DNA of 64,000 bases. Source: Mycoavidus cysteinexigens_B. GTDB lineage: Bacteria > Pseudomonadota > Gammaproteobacteria > Burkholderiales > Burkholderiaceae. The notes beneath the pieces are model-generated. The model ran no database searches and was not told where the DNA came from. It saw nothing but the letters and a program-made list of their open reading frames with translations. The DNA lies in contig JASSUG010000002.1 of assembly GCA_031963465.1 (NCBI GenBank), forward strand, positions 310,001 through 374,000, read 5' to 3'. Each line of letters begins with the position of its first letter. Positions within the stretch are counted from its first letter, which is position 1. The translations under genes were made by a program, and so were the position numbers. Positions 63,175 to 64,000 of the stretch are shown here, piece by piece.

Positions 63175-64000
63175 TTAAAAGCAATTGACTAGCGCCTTGC
63201 CATGACGTACGAAAGGCAAGTTCACAACACGCGCAGCTAATTGTTTGTTACGAATTTGGACCTGTACCAGGTCCCCTACCTGCACCTCTGATGGCATACG
63301 CGCAAAGGCAATCGACTGTTGCAATACGGGGGAAAACGTACCACTTGTAATGACGCCTTCACCCGCTGCTGTCAACACCGTTTGATGCGCCCGCAAAACT
63401 CCACCCGTCTCGCACAATACGAGACCCGCGAAGGTTGCTCGGCAGCCAGCGCGCAATAACGCGGCCTTGCCAACAAAATCTCGAGCGGCCCCCAACTCGA
63501 CGGTCCACCCTAAGCCCGCATCAAGCGGCGAGGTGTTAATGTCCATATCCTGGCCATATAAATTCATTCCTGCTTCAAGCCGCAACGTATCGCGCGCGCC
63601 CAAACCACACGGACGCACACCGGCCTCAGCCAGCTTGGGCCACAAGGCGGTGACCGCATCAGCCGCAACGATAAGCTCAAAACCCTCTTCGCCCGTATAA
63701 CCGGTGCGCGCCAGCAACATTTCGCCGTATGGCGTAGCTGGCACAATTGCAAAACCAAATGGCTGCAGTGCTTCGGTTGCACTACGCGCAGCAGGCACTG
63801 TATTTAATACTTTTTCACAGGCGTGCGGACCCTGCACTGCAATCATCGCCAAATCACGCCGCGGCATCAGCGTAACGCCAAACTCACCCTCAGCATTTAA
63901 TTGGTTAAGCCAGACAATATCTTGCTCAGCCGTCGCTGCATTCACAACGACACGAAATAGGTCTTCACGAACCAAGTAAACGATTAGATCATCAATGACG
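63175..64000 (-). CDS. gcvT: Aminomethyltransferase (T protein), C-terminal part, truncated by window edge
   Basis: The open frame runs off the right edge, with about 275 codons in the window. It reads DDLIVYLVREDLFRVVVNAA at its visible start and continues with DTLRLEAGMNLYGQDMD, typical of GcvT, which takes the methylene unit from H protein to tetrahydrofolate. The usual length is about 370 residues, so roughly 95 N-terminal residues lie outside. It is the first gene of gcvTHP; any glycine riboswitch would also be outside. Confidence 0.95.
   Translation of the reverse strand, partial: VIDDLIVYLVREDLFRVVVNAATAEQDIVWLNQLNAEGEFGVTLMPRRDLAMIAVQGPHACEKVLNTVPAARSATEALQPFGFAIVPATPYGEMLLARTGYTGEEGFELIVAADAVTALWPKLAEAGVRPCGLGARDTLRLEAGMNLYGQDMDINTSPLDAGLGWTVELGAARDFVGKAALLRAGCRATFAGLVLCETGGVLRAHQTVLTAAGEGVITSGTFSPVLQQSIAFARMPSEVQVGDLVQVQIRNKQLAARVVNLPFVRHGKALVNCF

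Noticed and set aside
63900..64000. Glycine riboswitch for gcvTHP
   Set aside because: The gcvT start lies outside the window, so no leader can be examined.

Overview
The window is about 64 kb of gene-dense bacterial chromosome with GC near 50%. Protein sequences and gene order (lptD-surA-pdxA-ksgA, rplU-rpmA-obgE-proB, miaB-ybeY-chaC-corC-lnt-glyQS-gmhB-plsC, fis-purH-ruvCAB, gcvTHP) are those of Burkholderiaceae. Moderate GC, missing neighbours, trimmed proteins and a large repeat-rich NLR-like gene suggest a reduced, host-associated relative such as a fungal endosymbiont of the Mycoavidus/Glomeribacter type. That assignment is inference; no rRNA or other taxonomic marker lies in the window.

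Layout: 1-7.9 kb holds an RNase II-family gene and mpl on the minus strand, then tlpA-like, aroQ, accBC, prmA, tpx, a PfkB kinase and a glycine-zipper lipoprotein on the plus strand. 8-13.5 kb holds a histone H1-like gene and nrdB/nrdA, with paired NrdR-like boxes upstream of nrdA. 13.8-23.4 kb holds ampD, a PP0621-family gene, a CcsA-like gene, ffh, marC, proS, rppH, proB, obgE, rpmA and rplU. 23.4-27.3 kb is more accessory: a BrnT/BrnA toxin-antitoxin pair, two multi-heme c-type cytochromes and a ferritin-like protein. 27.5-37.3 kb is a long plus-strand series from miaB to plsC. 37.6-42.6 kb is one 1,662-codon gene encoding TPR, TIR/SEFIR-like, NACHT, pentapeptide and WD40 segments; twelve near-identical 126-bp WD40 units vary mostly at a few surface positions. 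43-48.2 kb is the lptD-surA-pdxA-ksgA operon, with a SurA lacking both parvulin domains. 48.2-56.2 kb holds amgK, a small membrane protein, murU, a UbiH-type hydroxylase, fis, purH and ruvCAB. 56.3-64 kb holds a Fic protein whose catalytic His is Gln, tyrS, anmK and gcvPHT (gcvT runs off the right edge).

How the genes work together: mpl, ampD, amgK, murU and anmK form most of the cytosolic peptidoglycan-recycling route of Pseudomonas/Burkholderia type. lptD, surA, gmhB, lnt and plsC serve the outer and inner envelope. nrdAB, purH and ruvCAB serve nucleotide supply and DNA repair. Short in-frame or gene-end tandem duplications (27-39 bp units in mpl, lnt, obgE and proB; 21 bp after anmK) recur across housekeeping genes and point to frequent slippage-type duplication in this lineage.
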